Positions 51,199 through 60,750 of a DNA stretch of 64,000 bases are shown in pieces (the first letter of the stretch is position 1; each line of letters opens with the position of its first letter). A program made the position numbers and the translations under genes. The stretch is from BM506 sp031581485. Its GTDB lineage: Bacteria; Desulfobacterota; Desulfobulbia; Desulfobulbales; SURF-16. Location of the stretch: positions 7,404 to 71,403 of the forward strand of contig JAVLBA010000002.1 in assembly GCA_031581485.1 (NCBI GenBank), written 5' to 3'. Below the pieces are notes generated by a model that saw only the letters and a list, made by a program, of their open reading frames with translations, was not told the origin of the DNA and searched no databases.

Positions 51199-52581
51199 TT
51201 ATATCTCCACCCCATACTCCTTGATCTTGCTGAGCAGCGACGGATAGCTCACCTCAAGCATCTCGGCGGCCCGGGAGCGGTTGCCCTGGCATTGGACCAG
51301 GCTTTTGTGGATCAGATTTTTCTCCCACACCTTTTTGGCCTCCTTCAGGGAATAGCCGTCAAAAGGAAGGGCTCCCCTGCCGGCAGCGCCTCCTTCCTGG
51401 AGCAGAGGGAAATTCTCCGCAACCAGGGTCTCGCCCTCCGCCAGCACCAGGGCCCGTTCAATGGTATTTTCCAGTTCACGCACATTGCCGGGCCACGGGT
51501 ATTTCAGCAGCATCTTCATGGCCCCCTTATCGATCCGCACGGCCACTGAGCCCATCCGGTCCCTGAATTTGGCCATGAAATGGTCGCAGAGCAGAGGGAT
51601 ATCGGCCGGCCGCTGCCGCAAAGGCGGCAGCGTGATGGGCAGGACATTGAGTCGATAATAGAGATCCTGACGGAAACGGCCCTCCGCCACCTCCCGGCCC
51701 AGATCGAGGGCTGTGGCCGCCACCACCCTGACATCTACCCGAATGGCCCGGGAAGCGCCCACCGGCCTGATCTCCCCCTCCTGCAGGACCCGGAGAAGCT
51801 TGACCTGAAGCAGCAGAGGCAGGTCCCCTATTTCATCCAAAAAAATAGTGCCCTTGTCCGCCTCTTCAAAAAGCCCCTTTTTGTCACGATCCGCCCCGGT
51901 AAAGGCCCCTTTGACATGGCCGAAGAAAAGGCTCTCCAGCAGATTCTCCGGCACGCAGCCGCAGTTTTCCACCACCAGGGCCCTCTTGGCCCGGGCAGAG
52001 GCAAAATGGATGGCCTGGGCCACCAGTTCCTTGCCCGTGCCTGACTCGCCGCTGATCAGTACCGTGGTATCAAACCGGGCAACCTTGGCCCCCAGCCGGA
52101 AAACATCACGCATGGCCCTGGAGTGGGCCAGCATGGTGCCGAACCGGTACTCATCCTTGACCTGGCTTATCTGCAGCTTGAGGCTGCGATTCTCCCTCTT
52201 CAGATTTTCCCTCTCCTCCGCCTTTTTCAGGGTCAACAGGACCTCATCACCCTTGAAGGGCTTGGAGATGAAATCATAGGCCCCCAGCTTCATGGCCTCA
52301 ATGGCAATATCAAGGGTGCCATAGGCGGACATCATAATGACAGTGGCCTCCCCGCGTAGCTCATCCGAGGCCTGCAGGAAATCCATGCCGGTCATCCTGG
52401 GCATCTTGATATCACAGAGGATAAAATCAAATTGCCGGTGCTGCAGAAGATCAAGCCCTTCCTGGCCGTCAGCGCCGGACCTCACCTGATAACCGGCCTT
52501 TTCCAGCATCATGGTGAGCATGTGGCGCATATTGGGCTCATCATCAAGGATGAGGATTTTCTTGCTGCCTTCTACGCTCAT
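51199..52581 (-). CDS. NtrC-type sigma-54 response regulator
   Basis: 460 aa. Receiver (ILILDDEP, Asp in FILCDIKMPRMTG), AAA+ domain with Walker A GESGTGKE, the sigma-54 contact loop KGAFTGADRDKKG, Walker B GTIFLDEIGDLP and arginine finger region RFRQDLYYRLNVLPI, and a Fis-type HTH (NRSRAAEMLEVSYPSLLSKIKEY). The stretch usually read as ESELFGH is ESLFFGH here. It activates sigma-54 promoters when phosphorylated. It overlaps the kinase stop as ATGA (52578-52581), so the two are a co-translated pair. Its regulon is unknown. Confidence 0.97.
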   Translation of the reverse strand: MSVEGSKKILILDDEPNMRHMLTMMLEKAGYQVRSGADGQEGLDLLQHRQFDFILCDIKMPRMTGMDFLQASDELRGEATVIMMSAYGTLDIAIEAMKLGAYDFISKPFKGDEVLLTLKKAEERENLKRENRSLKLQISQVKDEYRFGTMLAHSRAMRDVFRLGAKVARFDTTVLISGESGTGKELVAQAIHFASARAKRALVVENCGCVPENLLESLFFGHVKGAFTGADRDKKGLFEEADKGTIFLDEIGDLPLLLQVKLLRVLQEGEIRPVGASRAIRVDVRVVAATALDLGREVAEGRFRQDLYYRLNVLPITLPPLRQRPADIPLLCDHFMAKFRDRMGSVAVRIDKGAMKMLLKYPWPGNVRELENTIERALVLAEGETLVAENFPLLQEGGAAGRGALPFDGYSLKEAKKVWEKNLIHKSLVQCQGNRSRAAEMLEVSYPSLLSKIKEYGVEI

Positions 52582-54131
52582 TTTTCTCCATGGGGGTGCT
52601 TATTTGTCTCTGCCGCGGCCAGGGGGAGCAGGACCGTGAAAACAGTGCCGCCCTGGGGCCGCCTGGCTGCCGTAATCTTGCCCTTGGCATTGTCAATGAT
52701 CATATAACTGACCGACAGACCAAGGCCCGTACCCTTGCCCGGCTCCTTGGTGGTGAAAAAGGGATCAAAAAGGGTCTCCACATTTTCCGTGGCAATGCCC
52801 GGGCCGTTATCCGTGCAGGAGATCTTAAGCACCGGCACCTCTGCCTGGCCGGGCTGGAGAGAGGCCGTGCCCGTAGCCGTGGCAATGGTCAGCAGGCCGG
52901 CCGGCTCTGCCCCGTTGCCCTGCACGGCGTCAGCGGCATTCATGATGATATTCAAAAAGACCTGGCGCAGCTTATCTGCTATGGCCTCCACGGCATCGTG
53001 GTCCGCCCTGAGATCAAGAACAATGGTCATCGCCGCCAGCAGGGGCTGATCTTTGAGGCGATGGTGCATGTCGGTGAGCAGCTCATGGAGATGCACCCTG
53101 CCCTGCTCATCATCCCCGCTACGGGCCAGATCAAGAAGCTGACGGATAATGGTATTAATCCTGTTGATCTCCTCAATGGCGCGCCGGATAAAGTCAAGCC
53201 GGTCGCCAGGCTCCAGATTCTCCTGCTGCAAGAGTTCCAGATAGCCCAGGACAATACCCACCGGATTACCAATCTCATGGGCGATGCCGGCAGAAAGGCG
53301 CCCCACGGAAGCCAGTTTTTCGGCCTGGATCACCTCCTGCTGGGCCCGTATCAAAGAGACATTGGCCTCTTCCAGGGCCATCACCATCTCCTGCAGCTTC
53401 CGGCGATCGGTATTAATGCGGCGCAGCATGCGGTTCAGGGAGGTGGAAAGGGCGCTCACATCATCCCCCCTCCGGTCGCTCAAAAAATAAAAGCTCGCCT
53501 CATCCTGATACTCCTCTGCCCGCCTGGCCAGAAGCTGCAAGGGTTTGATGAGCAGGCCGGCCAGCCGGTGATAGGCGAAAAAGGTGAGAACAGCCAGATT
53601 CAAGGCAAAATAGATGGCAATGAGGCGTTGGCCAGCCAAGAGCTCCTGATAGAGAGGGGCCAGGGCCAGCTCCACGCCCACCCCGGCCAGCTCCTGGCCC
53701 AAGGGGACGGGCATGGCCGTCAGAAAATAATCATGGCGCCTGCCGAGCAAACCAAAACTGCTTCCCGAGGTCCCCTTGGTCATGACCTCGCTCAAGACGG
53801 CCCGCCTGGTCACTTCTGCCAGATCCCGGCGAGCGCTGCTCTCGGGCCGGGAATGGAAGCGGGCCTGGCCTTGGTCATCCAGCACCACCAGATCCAGGCC
53901 GGCCTGGTGGGCCAGGGCCGCAAGTTCCTCAGAGAGGACGGGGGACATTTTTTTTTCCTGCCCCAGGCGCCCGGCCAACAGGGTCACCACCACCTGGGCC
54001 TTGTCCATCTCCACCGTCAGCAGCCGTTTCTGGCTGCTGACGGTGAGCACCACATCAATCAGCAACATGCCGCTGCCGATAAAGAGGGCCAGGGCCAGGA
54101 TGATTTTAATCTGCAGCCGGTGGGAGTGCAC
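52578..54131 (-). CDS. Membrane sensor histidine kinase, partner of the NtrC-type regulator
   Basis: 517 aa. Two spans (LQIKIILALALFIGSGMLLIDV near residue 7 and LIAIYFALNLAVLTFFAYHRL near 170) border a periplasmic sensor of about 140 residues. Then a HAMP-like linker, H-box GRLSAGIAHEIGNPVGI, N-box LNIIMNAADAVQG, G-boxes DNGPGIATENV and GTGLGLSVSYM. The extracellular signal is not identifiable. It reads first in the pair and is coupled to the regulator gene. Confidence 0.95.
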   Translation of the reverse strand: MHSHRLQIKIILALALFIGSGMLLIDVVLTVSSQKRLLTVEMDKAQVVVTLLAGRLGQEKKMSPVLSEELAALAHQAGLDLVVLDDQGQARFHSRPESSARRDLAEVTRRAVLSEVMTKGTSGSSFGLLGRRHDYFLTAMPVPLGQELAGVGVELALAPLYQELLAGQRLIAIYFALNLAVLTFFAYHRLAGLLIKPLQLLARRAEEYQDEASFYFLSDRRGDDVSALSTSLNRMLRRINTDRRKLQEMVMALEEANVSLIRAQQEVIQAEKLASVGRLSAGIAHEIGNPVGIVLGYLELLQQENLEPGDRLDFIRRAIEEINRINTIIRQLLDLARSGDDEQGRVHLHELLTDMHHRLKDQPLLAAMTIVLDLRADHDAVEAIADKLRQVFLNIIMNAADAVQGNGAEPAGLLTIATATGTASLQPGQAEVPVLKISCTDNGPGIATENVETLFDPFFTTKEPGKGTGLGLSVSYMIIDNAKGKITAARRPQGGTVFTVLLPLAAAETNKHPHGEK

Positions 54132-54160
54132 CTGATCACATCTTCTGGCAAGGGGCCATC

Positions 54161-55204
54161 TTATTTATCCCCGGCCAGAAGTTCACTCAGTTCACTGACG
54201 GCCATGGCATAACGATTGGAGTGATTCCAGGCGGTAATGGCCTGGAAGTTTGGATACCCGGCCACAAAGCGCATGCCGCCCTGCTCATCAAGTTCCAGCC
54301 CCACCACAGAGAGCTCCTTGTCGCCTGGCACCGCCGGCACGTGCCGTCCCTGGACCGCCTCAATCCGGGACCTGCTGACCCGGCCCTTGCGGCCCTTGGC
54401 ATAGGCATCTTGCAGATCCTGGGCCTGCAGGGCAGGACCGATTTCAGCATAGAGGGGGGCATCTTGGATCCAGCCGAACTGCTTGAGATAATTGGCGATG
54501 GAGCCCAGGATATCAGGGACATTGTTCCAGACATCCCGCCGACCGTCCTTATCAAAGTCCACGGCATAGGCGCGAAAACTAGACGGAATGAACTGGGTCT
54601 GACCAAAGGCGCCGCCATAGGAGCCGGAGACGGATTTGGGATCGACCTTGTTCTCCCGGCAGAGCAGAAGAAAATGAATGAGCTGCTTACGATAAAAGGC
54701 AGCGCGGCGCGGGTAGGCATCAAACATGGTGTTTAAGGTCTGAAGCATGTCAAAGCCGCCTGTGTGGCTGCCAAAACGACTCTCAATGGCCCAAATGGCC
54801 ACCACTACCTCACGATCAACCCCTATCTCCTTTTCCACCCGGTCCAGGATATCCCGGTTCTCCTCGAGTTTCTCCCTGCCCTCCTTGACCACCGCCTGGG
54901 TGATAAAACGTGGATAATACTCAAAATAAGGCTTGGCCTCCCACTGGGAGTCCATGAGGACCAGCACCCTTTTCTTGATGGTCAGGCCATTGAAGACAGT
55001 GTCCAATTCCTCCTGGCTGAAATGATGCTCGACGCGCAGCTCAGCAAAGAGCTCCTGATAGCGTTTACTGGTCAGATCAATGGGCTGCCCGTCCGTGACC
55101 AGATCAGCGGCCTTGGGTTTTTCAGGGCCGGCCTGGAGGGAGGCAGGAAGCAGGCAAAAGAGGGTAACCAGGAGGAAGGGGAGGCAATTTTTTCTCAGTT
55201 CCAT
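54161..55204 (-). CDS. mltB: MltB-family lytic murein transglycosylase
   Basis: About 347 aa (GTG at 55216 is an alternative start). Signal peptide (CLPFLLVTLFCLLPASLQA), then the transglycosylase core: catalytic Glu in VAIWAIESRFGSHTGGFDML, SYGGAFGQTQFIPSSFRAYAVD, and DVWNNVPDILGSIANYLKQFGW. The end AYPNFQAI-like stretch (VAGYPNFQAITAWNHSNRYAMAVSELSELL) matches MltB. It cleaves glycan strands in the periplasm. No lipobox, so it is likely soluble, unlike E. coli MltB. 29 bases separate it from the kinase. Confidence 0.92.
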   Translation of the reverse strand: MELRKNCLPFLLVTLFCLLPASLQAGPEKPKAADLVTDGQPIDLTSKRYQELFAELRVEHHFSQEELDTVFNGLTIKKRVLVLMDSQWEAKPYFEYYPRFITQAVVKEGREKLEENRDILDRVEKEIGVDREVVVAIWAIESRFGSHTGGFDMLQTLNTMFDAYPRRAAFYRKQLIHFLLLCRENKVDPKSVSGSYGGAFGQTQFIPSSFRAYAVDFDKDGRRDVWNNVPDILGSIANYLKQFGWIQDAPLYAEIGPALQAQDLQDAYAKGRKGRVSRSRIEAVQGRHVPAVPGDKELSVVGLELDEQGGMRFVAGYPNFQAITAWNHSNRYAMAVSELSELLAGDK

Positions 55205-55409
55205 GGGCAGGCTCACATTCTTGATAAAGGGGGAGGGGCGGGAACCACTGTGTGGCCAAGATATTTTTCAGACTTTATTCTTGTTGAGACAACCATAGAG
55301 TGCAAAAGGTTACAAAGTTTTTTTCTCCTCAATGAGGATGACTGGCATGCCCTGACAGTCATGACCATCATTGCTGCCGCTCAAAAAAAGGCCGCAGAAA
55401 TGGGTCCAT

Positions 55410-56375
55410 TCAGCCCTTGAAGGCGGCAAAAAAAGCAGCCATAAACTCCTCAACCCTGTCGACCGGCAGTTGATTAATGCCGGCCGCAGCGGCGCGGCCA
55501 CCGCCTGAGGGAAAGGCTCGACAGAGATCCACCGCCCCTTTTTTGCGGGCCAGAGGGGCCCGGACACTGACCACATAGCCGCCCATACCGTCTGCCACCA
55601 GCAGGGCATGGGCCCTTGTCGGCTCTTCCCGGGCCCGCTCATTACTCAACACCCCGGCCGTGCGCCGGGCCCAGGCCTGGCCGGGAAAGATATAGATCCG
55701 CCCCTGTTCCTGCTGGGCCTCAGGAAGCACGGCTCGGGCCCGGGCCATATCATCATGAAAGCCCTGGCGCAGGGTGGCAAGGGTATTGCTCTCGGCATAA
55801 AAGCGAAGGGGGTCCTGGTAGGGGCGCACGGCCTGAAAGAGCTCCACCGGGTCAAAATGTAGATCCGCTACCTCTTTGCCATAGCCGTTATAGTTGAACA
55901 ACTCGCCAAGTTCACAAAGAGCCGCCATCTCCCGGGCCGAGAAACCGGCCTGCCGGCCCAGACGGGCCGCCGGCTGGTGCAGGTTATCCCCGAAGGCAGC
56001 AACCACCGCCCAGCCGGGAAATCGCCCGGCCTGCAGCCGGTTGACAATGAGGCCTGTACAGATCTCCGGATCCTCATCAAGGTGACAGGTAAGACCGCTG
56101 TGGCCGGGAATCTCACCGGCGTGGTGATGATCTACATAGAAAACCTGGCAGCCGGCAGCAAGCAGGAGGCGCAGGGGCTCCTTATTGGTGGCCATGGAGA
56201 CATCAAGCACCGTCAGACGGGCGCCGGCGTGGTCAGGCCGGGCCACCACCCGGTCCAGAAGCCGGATATCCCTCTTCACCCCGGAGAGCAGCAGAGCGGC
56301 CCGGGGCTCGGCCAGGCGCAGCTGCTGCAGGGCAGCGATACCATCGGCATCGCCATTGAAAATATCTATATCCAT
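55410..56375 (-). CDS. DHH family phosphoesterase
   Basis: 321 aa. DHH-type motifs: IFNGDADGIAALQQL (DxD), VLDVSM, FYVDHHHAGEIP (DHH) and the DHHA1-like SGGGRAAAAGINQLP at the C-terminus. Substrates of the family range from oligonucleotides to cyclic dinucleotides and polyphosphate; this one's substrate is unknown. It lies 21 bases upstream of nothing on the same strand except lptD, whose stop is at 56397, so it probably belongs to the same operon. Confidence 0.9.
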   Translation of the reverse strand: MDIDIFNGDADGIAALQQLRLAEPRAALLLSGVKRDIRLLDRVVARPDHAGARLTVLDVSMATNKEPLRLLLAAGCQVFYVDHHHAGEIPGHSGLTCHLDEDPEICTGLIVNRLQAGRFPGWAVVAAFGDNLHQPAARLGRQAGFSAREMAALCELGELFNYNGYGKEVADLHFDPVELFQAVRPYQDPLRFYAESNTLATLRQGFHDDMARARAVLPEAQQEQGRIYIFPGQAWARRTAGVLSNERAREEPTRAHALLVADGMGGYVVSVRAPLARKKGAVDLCRAFPSGGGRAAAAGINQLPVDRVEEFMAAFFAAFKG

Positions 56376-56396
56376 TGCTTTGTGTCCTCTCCCCCC

Positions 56397-58643
56397 TTAG
56401 TTTTCATGACTGAGGGCGTCCGTGCTGGTGGCAAACTCGATATCCCCGCCCAGATTATCCTCATAGCCAAAGCCCACACCCTGGCCCAGGGCAACCAGAG
56501 TGAAGAGCACGGCAACTCTTTTGTCATCACTGCTTTCTGAAAACTTGACCTGCATGCCCCAGCACCCGGGCTGATAGAGAAGAGAGAACGACTGACTCAC
56601 CACACTGTTGACGGCCAGGGATTGTTTGATATCCGCCTTGAGGGAAATCGCCTTAGTAAGACGGACCTGGCCGCTGGCGTTGATCTCATGGATATCGCTA
56701 TCCTTATTATAGCGGTAATCCGCTGACAAAAAATCGCCGCGCTGGTTTGTATAGCGGGTCAGCAGGTCATAAGAGACAAAGCCGCGGCCATAGACGCTGA
56801 GGGCGGTGGAATAATTGACCCGCAGCTGCCTGAGGGGATAGATATCCAAGTCAAACAAGAGATTGCCATAGGGCTGAAAATCCTTGCGGTGGTCATAGGA
56901 GTGGTTGACCTTGAAGGAGCCGAAATAGCGGCTGTAGGCCTGCTCCTCTTTATGCACACCGCCGATACGGAAGTGGTTGTCAAGGCCATAGCCCACCACG
57001 CTCCGGGCCACCAGGGTATCCTTACTGTCAAAGTCAGGCATCACCTCTTCCTCATAATGGGGATCCAGATAGGCATAAGAGGCGTGGGGCTTGAGGGTAT
57101 GGTTAAGCCAGCGCAGGGAGCCTGCCCCGACCTTAAAATCGCGCTGAAAGGTGGTGGTAAGATCAACAGCACCGTCCCAGGCCAGCCTGCCAGGGGTGGT
57201 GTCGCCGCTGTAGAGGGCCTTGTCGTCTGATTCAACCTGATACGAGGTCTGGCGCAGGCCGCCGGTGGCCTGCGCCTCCAGCCAACGACCCAGGGCAAGG
57301 GGGGTGGTAAGGCGGGGATGGAGATCCAGGCGCTGCATGCCCACCCCCTCCTTGCGCCAATAATGAACATATTCGGCGTCCCAATTGAGGTTGGCCCTGG
57401 TGGCCGGCATGGCCAGGCTGCCGGCCGTGACCACCTTGGGCAGGGTCTGGACAACCGTGCTCTCCGGGGTGGAGCCGGGCCGCAGATCATCCACATACGT
57501 GGTTTCAGCGCCGAGATAGAGATGGGACCAGTGCTTGGCAAGCTGCAGGCTGGATGGCCGCCAGGGCAGAGAGGATTCGGCCAGGCCGCGGTCAAAATCG
57601 TTAAGAAAGACCGCATGGGAGGCCTCAAAGCCGATCACGCCATTAGTAAACTCCATGAGGAAGTCCGGATCTGAGGCAAAATCAACATCGAGCAGCACCT
57701 TGAAATCATCACCCAGATCATAATCGCCCTTACTGCGCAGCCAATAGCGGTTTGACCGGGTGCGCAGATAGCCGTCATCCAGATAATCATCATCAATCTC
57801 ATCCTGGAGGTGGTCATCCAGAAAGGTGGCCTGGATGCCGAACCGGGAGTCATAATCGTTGATAACACGGAACTCGCCGCCGATCATGGGGCCGCGCTCG
57901 GCATAATACGCAGGATAGAGGGTGATATCGGCGCTGGGGGAGAGGTCAACGAAAAAGGGGGTCATGAGCCCGGAACCACCCCGGTCGGAGCTTGATATTT
58001 CCGGATCGAGAAAACCGGTCTGCCGGTTCATCCGGCCGGGAAAGGCCATATAGGGCAGATAAAGGAGCGGCACATCCTTGATACGCAGCATGCTGTGCTT
58101 CATAAAGATGAAGCCGTCCACATCGATATCCGCCTCCTTCATGGTGAGACTCCACACCGGACTATGCGCATCATCATAGTCACAGGTGGTGAAGACGCCA
58201 TCCCGGAAAAAATAGACCATTTCCCCTTCCTTGCGCGCCTCGGCACTGGCGAAATGGATATTGGTCTGCGGGAAAAAGATCGTGCTGTCGATCAGCTGCG
58301 CCGTTTCATCACCAAGAGAGATGGTGGCCTGGCGGGCCTCGGCCCTTTCCGTTTTAGAAAGCAGCTTGACATGGCCCCGGGCATGGACCAGCCCCGCCTC
58401 AGCGTCATAGCGGATCCAGTCGGCCTCAATGGTCATGGGCCGGTCAGGGTTGCCGGTACGCTCGAGCACCACATTGCCCTCGGCAATGACCTCATTCTCC
58501 TTGTCACCGCGGCTGATCTTATCCGCCTCCACCTTCCACGGCTGATTGAGGAGACCTTCGGCATGCCCGGGGGAGCCGAAAAAGATCGCGCCAAAAATGA
58601 GCAGGCAGGCCAGAAAATTTCTTATCAAGAAGAGAGTCGACAC
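56397..58643 (-). CDS. lptD: LPS-assembly protein LptD
   Basis: About 748 aa from a GTG at 58643; a TTG at 58628 is equally possible, as no clear ribosome site precedes either, and the frame to 58817 overlaps ilvD. A signal peptide (FLACLLIFGAIFFGSPGHA) is followed by an N-terminal OstA/LptA-like domain (KVEADKISRGDKENEVIAEGNVVLERTG), then the barrel domain (PLLYLPYMAFPGRMNRQTGFL, ISSSDRGGSG). The barrel inserts LPS into the outer leaflet with LptE. This shows the cell has an LPS outer membrane. Confidence 0.92.
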   Translation of the reverse strand: MSTLFLIRNFLACLLIFGAIFFGSPGHAEGLLNQPWKVEADKISRGDKENEVIAEGNVVLERTGNPDRPMTIEADWIRYDAEAGLVHARGHVKLLSKTERAEARQATISLGDETAQLIDSTIFFPQTNIHFASAEARKEGEMVYFFRDGVFTTCDYDDAHSPVWSLTMKEADIDVDGFIFMKHSMLRIKDVPLLYLPYMAFPGRMNRQTGFLDPEISSSDRGGSGLMTPFFVDLSPSADITLYPAYYAERGPMIGGEFRVINDYDSRFGIQATFLDDHLQDEIDDDYLDDGYLRTRSNRYWLRSKGDYDLGDDFKVLLDVDFASDPDFLMEFTNGVIGFEASHAVFLNDFDRGLAESSLPWRPSSLQLAKHWSHLYLGAETTYVDDLRPGSTPESTVVQTLPKVVTAGSLAMPATRANLNWDAEYVHYWRKEGVGMQRLDLHPRLTTPLALGRWLEAQATGGLRQTSYQVESDDKALYSGDTTPGRLAWDGAVDLTTTFQRDFKVGAGSLRWLNHTLKPHASYAYLDPHYEEEVMPDFDSKDTLVARSVVGYGLDNHFRIGGVHKEEQAYSRYFGSFKVNHSYDHRKDFQPYGNLLFDLDIYPLRQLRVNYSTALSVYGRGFVSYDLLTRYTNQRGDFLSADYRYNKDSDIHEINASGQVRLTKAISLKADIKQSLAVNSVVSQSFSLLYQPGCWGMQVKFSESSDDKRVAVLFTLVALGQGVGFGYEDNLGGDIEFATSTDALSHEN

Positions 58644-58686
58644 GTTTATCCGGATAGGGTGAAGGGCAAGGAGAATCTGCAGGCGT

Positions 58687-58712
58687 AAAAAAGGGGGCGC
58701 AGACGCCCCCTT
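58687..58712 (-). terminator. Strong terminator between ilvD and lptD
   Basis: On the minus strand AAGGGGGCG-TCTG-CGCCCCCTT forms a 9-bp perfect stem with a four-base loop and a T tract. It lies 5 bases beyond the ilvD stop, so lptD likely has its own promoter. Confidence 0.92.
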
Positions 58713-58717
58713 GCAAA

Positions 58718-60385
58718 TTACTCGTCTTTCAATACCGCGCCGGTGGCCCCTGAGGTCACCATCCGGGCATAGCGGGCCATATAGCCGGTGGTGACCTTGG
58801 GGGCCGGGGGCTGCCACCCTTCCTTGCGCCTGGCCAGCTCGGCATCATCAACCTCCACCTTCAGGACATTGTTGGGGATATCAATCACCACCAGATCACC
58901 CTCTGCCACCAGGGCAATGGGGCCGCCATCGGCCGCCTCCGGGGAGACATGGCCGATACAGGCACCCTGGGTACCGCCACTGAAGCGGCCATCCGTGATA
59001 AGCGCCACGCTGGTGCCGAGGCCCATGCCGATGATGGCCGAGGTGGGCGACAGCATCTCCGGCATGCCAGGACCTCCCCTGGGGCCGCAATAGCGGATGA
59101 TGACCACGTCGCCGGCCTTGATCTTCCCCCCCAGAATAGCCTTCTGGGCCTCCTCCTCAGAGTTGTAGAGCCGGGCCGGGCCCTTATGGGTGAGCATCTC
59201 ATCAGCCACGGCCGATTGCTTGACCACAGCGCCCTGGGGCGCCAGGTTGCCGTAGAGCACGGCAATGCCGCCCACCTTGTGGTAGGGTTCAGCCACGGTG
59301 CGGATCACCTCCCGGTCCTTGACCCGGGCCTTCTTGAGATTCTTACCCAGGGTCTGGCCGGTGACGGTCATGACATCCTGATGCAGACTATCCCGGCTGG
59401 CCAGGAGCTCCTGCATGACGGCCTGGACCCCGCCCGCCTCGTGAAGCTGCTCCATGGAATGGGGACCGCCGGGAATCAGGCTGCAGATATGGGGGACCCT
59501 CTTGGAAACCTTGTTGAAGGAGTCCAGGGGCAGATCCACCCCCGCCTCCTTGGCAATGGCCGGCACATGGAGCACCGTATTGGTGGAGCAGCCCAGGGCC
59601 ATGTCCACGGCCATGGCATTCTCAAAGGCCTGGCGGGTGGCGATATCGCGGGGTCGGATATTTTCGTGAAACAAGTTCATCACCGCCATGCCGGCCTGCT
59701 TGGCCAGCCGGATGCGGGCGGCGTGGACTGCCGGGATGGTGCCGTTGCCGGGCAGACCCAGGCCGATGGCCTCGGTGAGGCAGTTCATGGAGTTGGCGGT
59801 AAACATGCCGGCACAGGAACCGCAGCCAGGACAGGCGTCATCCTCCAGCTCAGCCAGCTCTTCGAGGCTCATGGTCTTGGCCTTCACTCGGCCCACCCCC
59901 TCAAAGACCGAGACGAGATGTACATCCTTGCCCCGGTGGCGGCCGGTGAGCATGGGGCCGCCGCTGACCATAATAGCCGGGATATTGAGGCGGAGCATGG
60001 CCATGAGCATGCCCGGCACCACCTTGTCGCAGTTGGGGATGAGAATCATGGCATCAAAGGGATGGGCCTGGCCGACAATCTCCACGGAATCAGCAATGAT
60101 CTCGCGGCTGGCCAGGGAGTATTTCATGCCCGTATGACCCATGGCAATGCCGTCGCAGACCCCGATGGTGGCAAAGGCGGCGGGTGTACCGCCGGCCATC
60201 CGCACCCCGGTCTTCACCGCCTCGACAATCTTGTCCAGATGGACATGGCCGGGAATAATCTCATTATGGGCATGACAGACACCGATCAGGGGCCGGCTCA
60301 ATTCTTCATTGGTATAGCCCATGGCCTTGAACAAGGAACGATGAGGGGCCCGTTCCAGACCTTTGGTAACGACATCACTGCGCAT
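58718..60385 (-). CDS. ilvD: Dihydroxy-acid dehydratase
   Basis: 555 aa. Dehydrates dihydroxy acids in valine, leucine and isoleucine synthesis. Cluster ligands are seen at LIPNCDKVVPGM (Cys 119) and DDACPGCGSCAGMFTANSMNCL (around residues 185-191). Substrate motifs TIGVCDGIAMGHTGMKYS and PGNGTIPAV, plus RYCGPRGGPGMPEML and SGGTQGACIGH near the C-terminus, are intact. NEIIPGHVHL is the PGH rather than the PCN form. No other ilv gene is nearby. The start has AAGGAAAAAAC ahead of it. Confidence 0.98.
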   Translation of the reverse strand: MRSDVVTKGLERAPHRSLFKAMGYTNEELSRPLIGVCHAHNEIIPGHVHLDKIVEAVKTGVRMAGGTPAAFATIGVCDGIAMGHTGMKYSLASREIIADSVEIVGQAHPFDAMILIPNCDKVVPGMLMAMLRLNIPAIMVSGGPMLTGRHRGKDVHLVSVFEGVGRVKAKTMSLEELAELEDDACPGCGSCAGMFTANSMNCLTEAIGLGLPGNGTIPAVHAARIRLAKQAGMAVMNLFHENIRPRDIATRQAFENAMAVDMALGCSTNTVLHVPAIAKEAGVDLPLDSFNKVSKRVPHICSLIPGGPHSMEQLHEAGGVQAVMQELLASRDSLHQDVMTVTGQTLGKNLKKARVKDREVIRTVAEPYHKVGGIAVLYGNLAPQGAVVKQSAVADEMLTHKGPARLYNSEEEAQKAILGGKIKAGDVVIIRYCGPRGGPGMPEMLSPTSAIIGMGLGTSVALITDGRFSGGTQGACIGHVSPEAADGGPIALVAEGDLVVIDIPNNVLKVEVDDAELARRKEGWQPPAPKVTTGYMARYARMVTSGATGAVLKDE

Positions 60386-60636
60386 GTTTTTTCCTTTTTC
60401 TGAGAAGAATTTTTAGAGACATTTCTCTGGCGGCGCCAGGAATCCTGAGCCCACCCCTGCAACTGTTGCCACTTAAGGGAAAAATCTCCCTGCCACCGGT
60501 AAAGAAAGGTCGCTTTTTTTTATGGCAGCCGCCAAGGGGGCGACTGGGCAGGCAGGAAGGCCAAAATTTACGCTCTGGCTCCATGGGTGTCAAGGAAAAG
60601 TTCCTTCCTTTCTCTCTGAGAAAACGGGCTTTTCTC

Positions 60637-60665
60637 TTGCCGGAACAAAAAATGCTTGGTATAGA
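60637..60665 (+). promoter_or_regulatory. Sigma-70-type promoter for the radical SAM gene
   Basis: TTGCCG at 60637-60642, 17 bases, TATAGA at 60660-60665. About 85 bases before the ATG. The rest of the 365-base gap between ilvD and this gene (60386-60750) shows no gene, only a short GC palindrome at 60427-60440. Confidence 0.5.
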
Positions 60666-60750
60666 ATTATCCTTATTGTTTTGTCAGCGGATGATACCTG
60701 ATCATAAAAAAGAGGAGTTCCCCCCTTCTCCTGCCCGTACTGCCACTCCT

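Noticed and set aside
60375..60593. ilvD leader peptide for attenuation
   Set aside because: The 72-residue minus frame before ilvD has no run of Ile, Val or Leu codons and no adjacent terminator/antiterminator pair.
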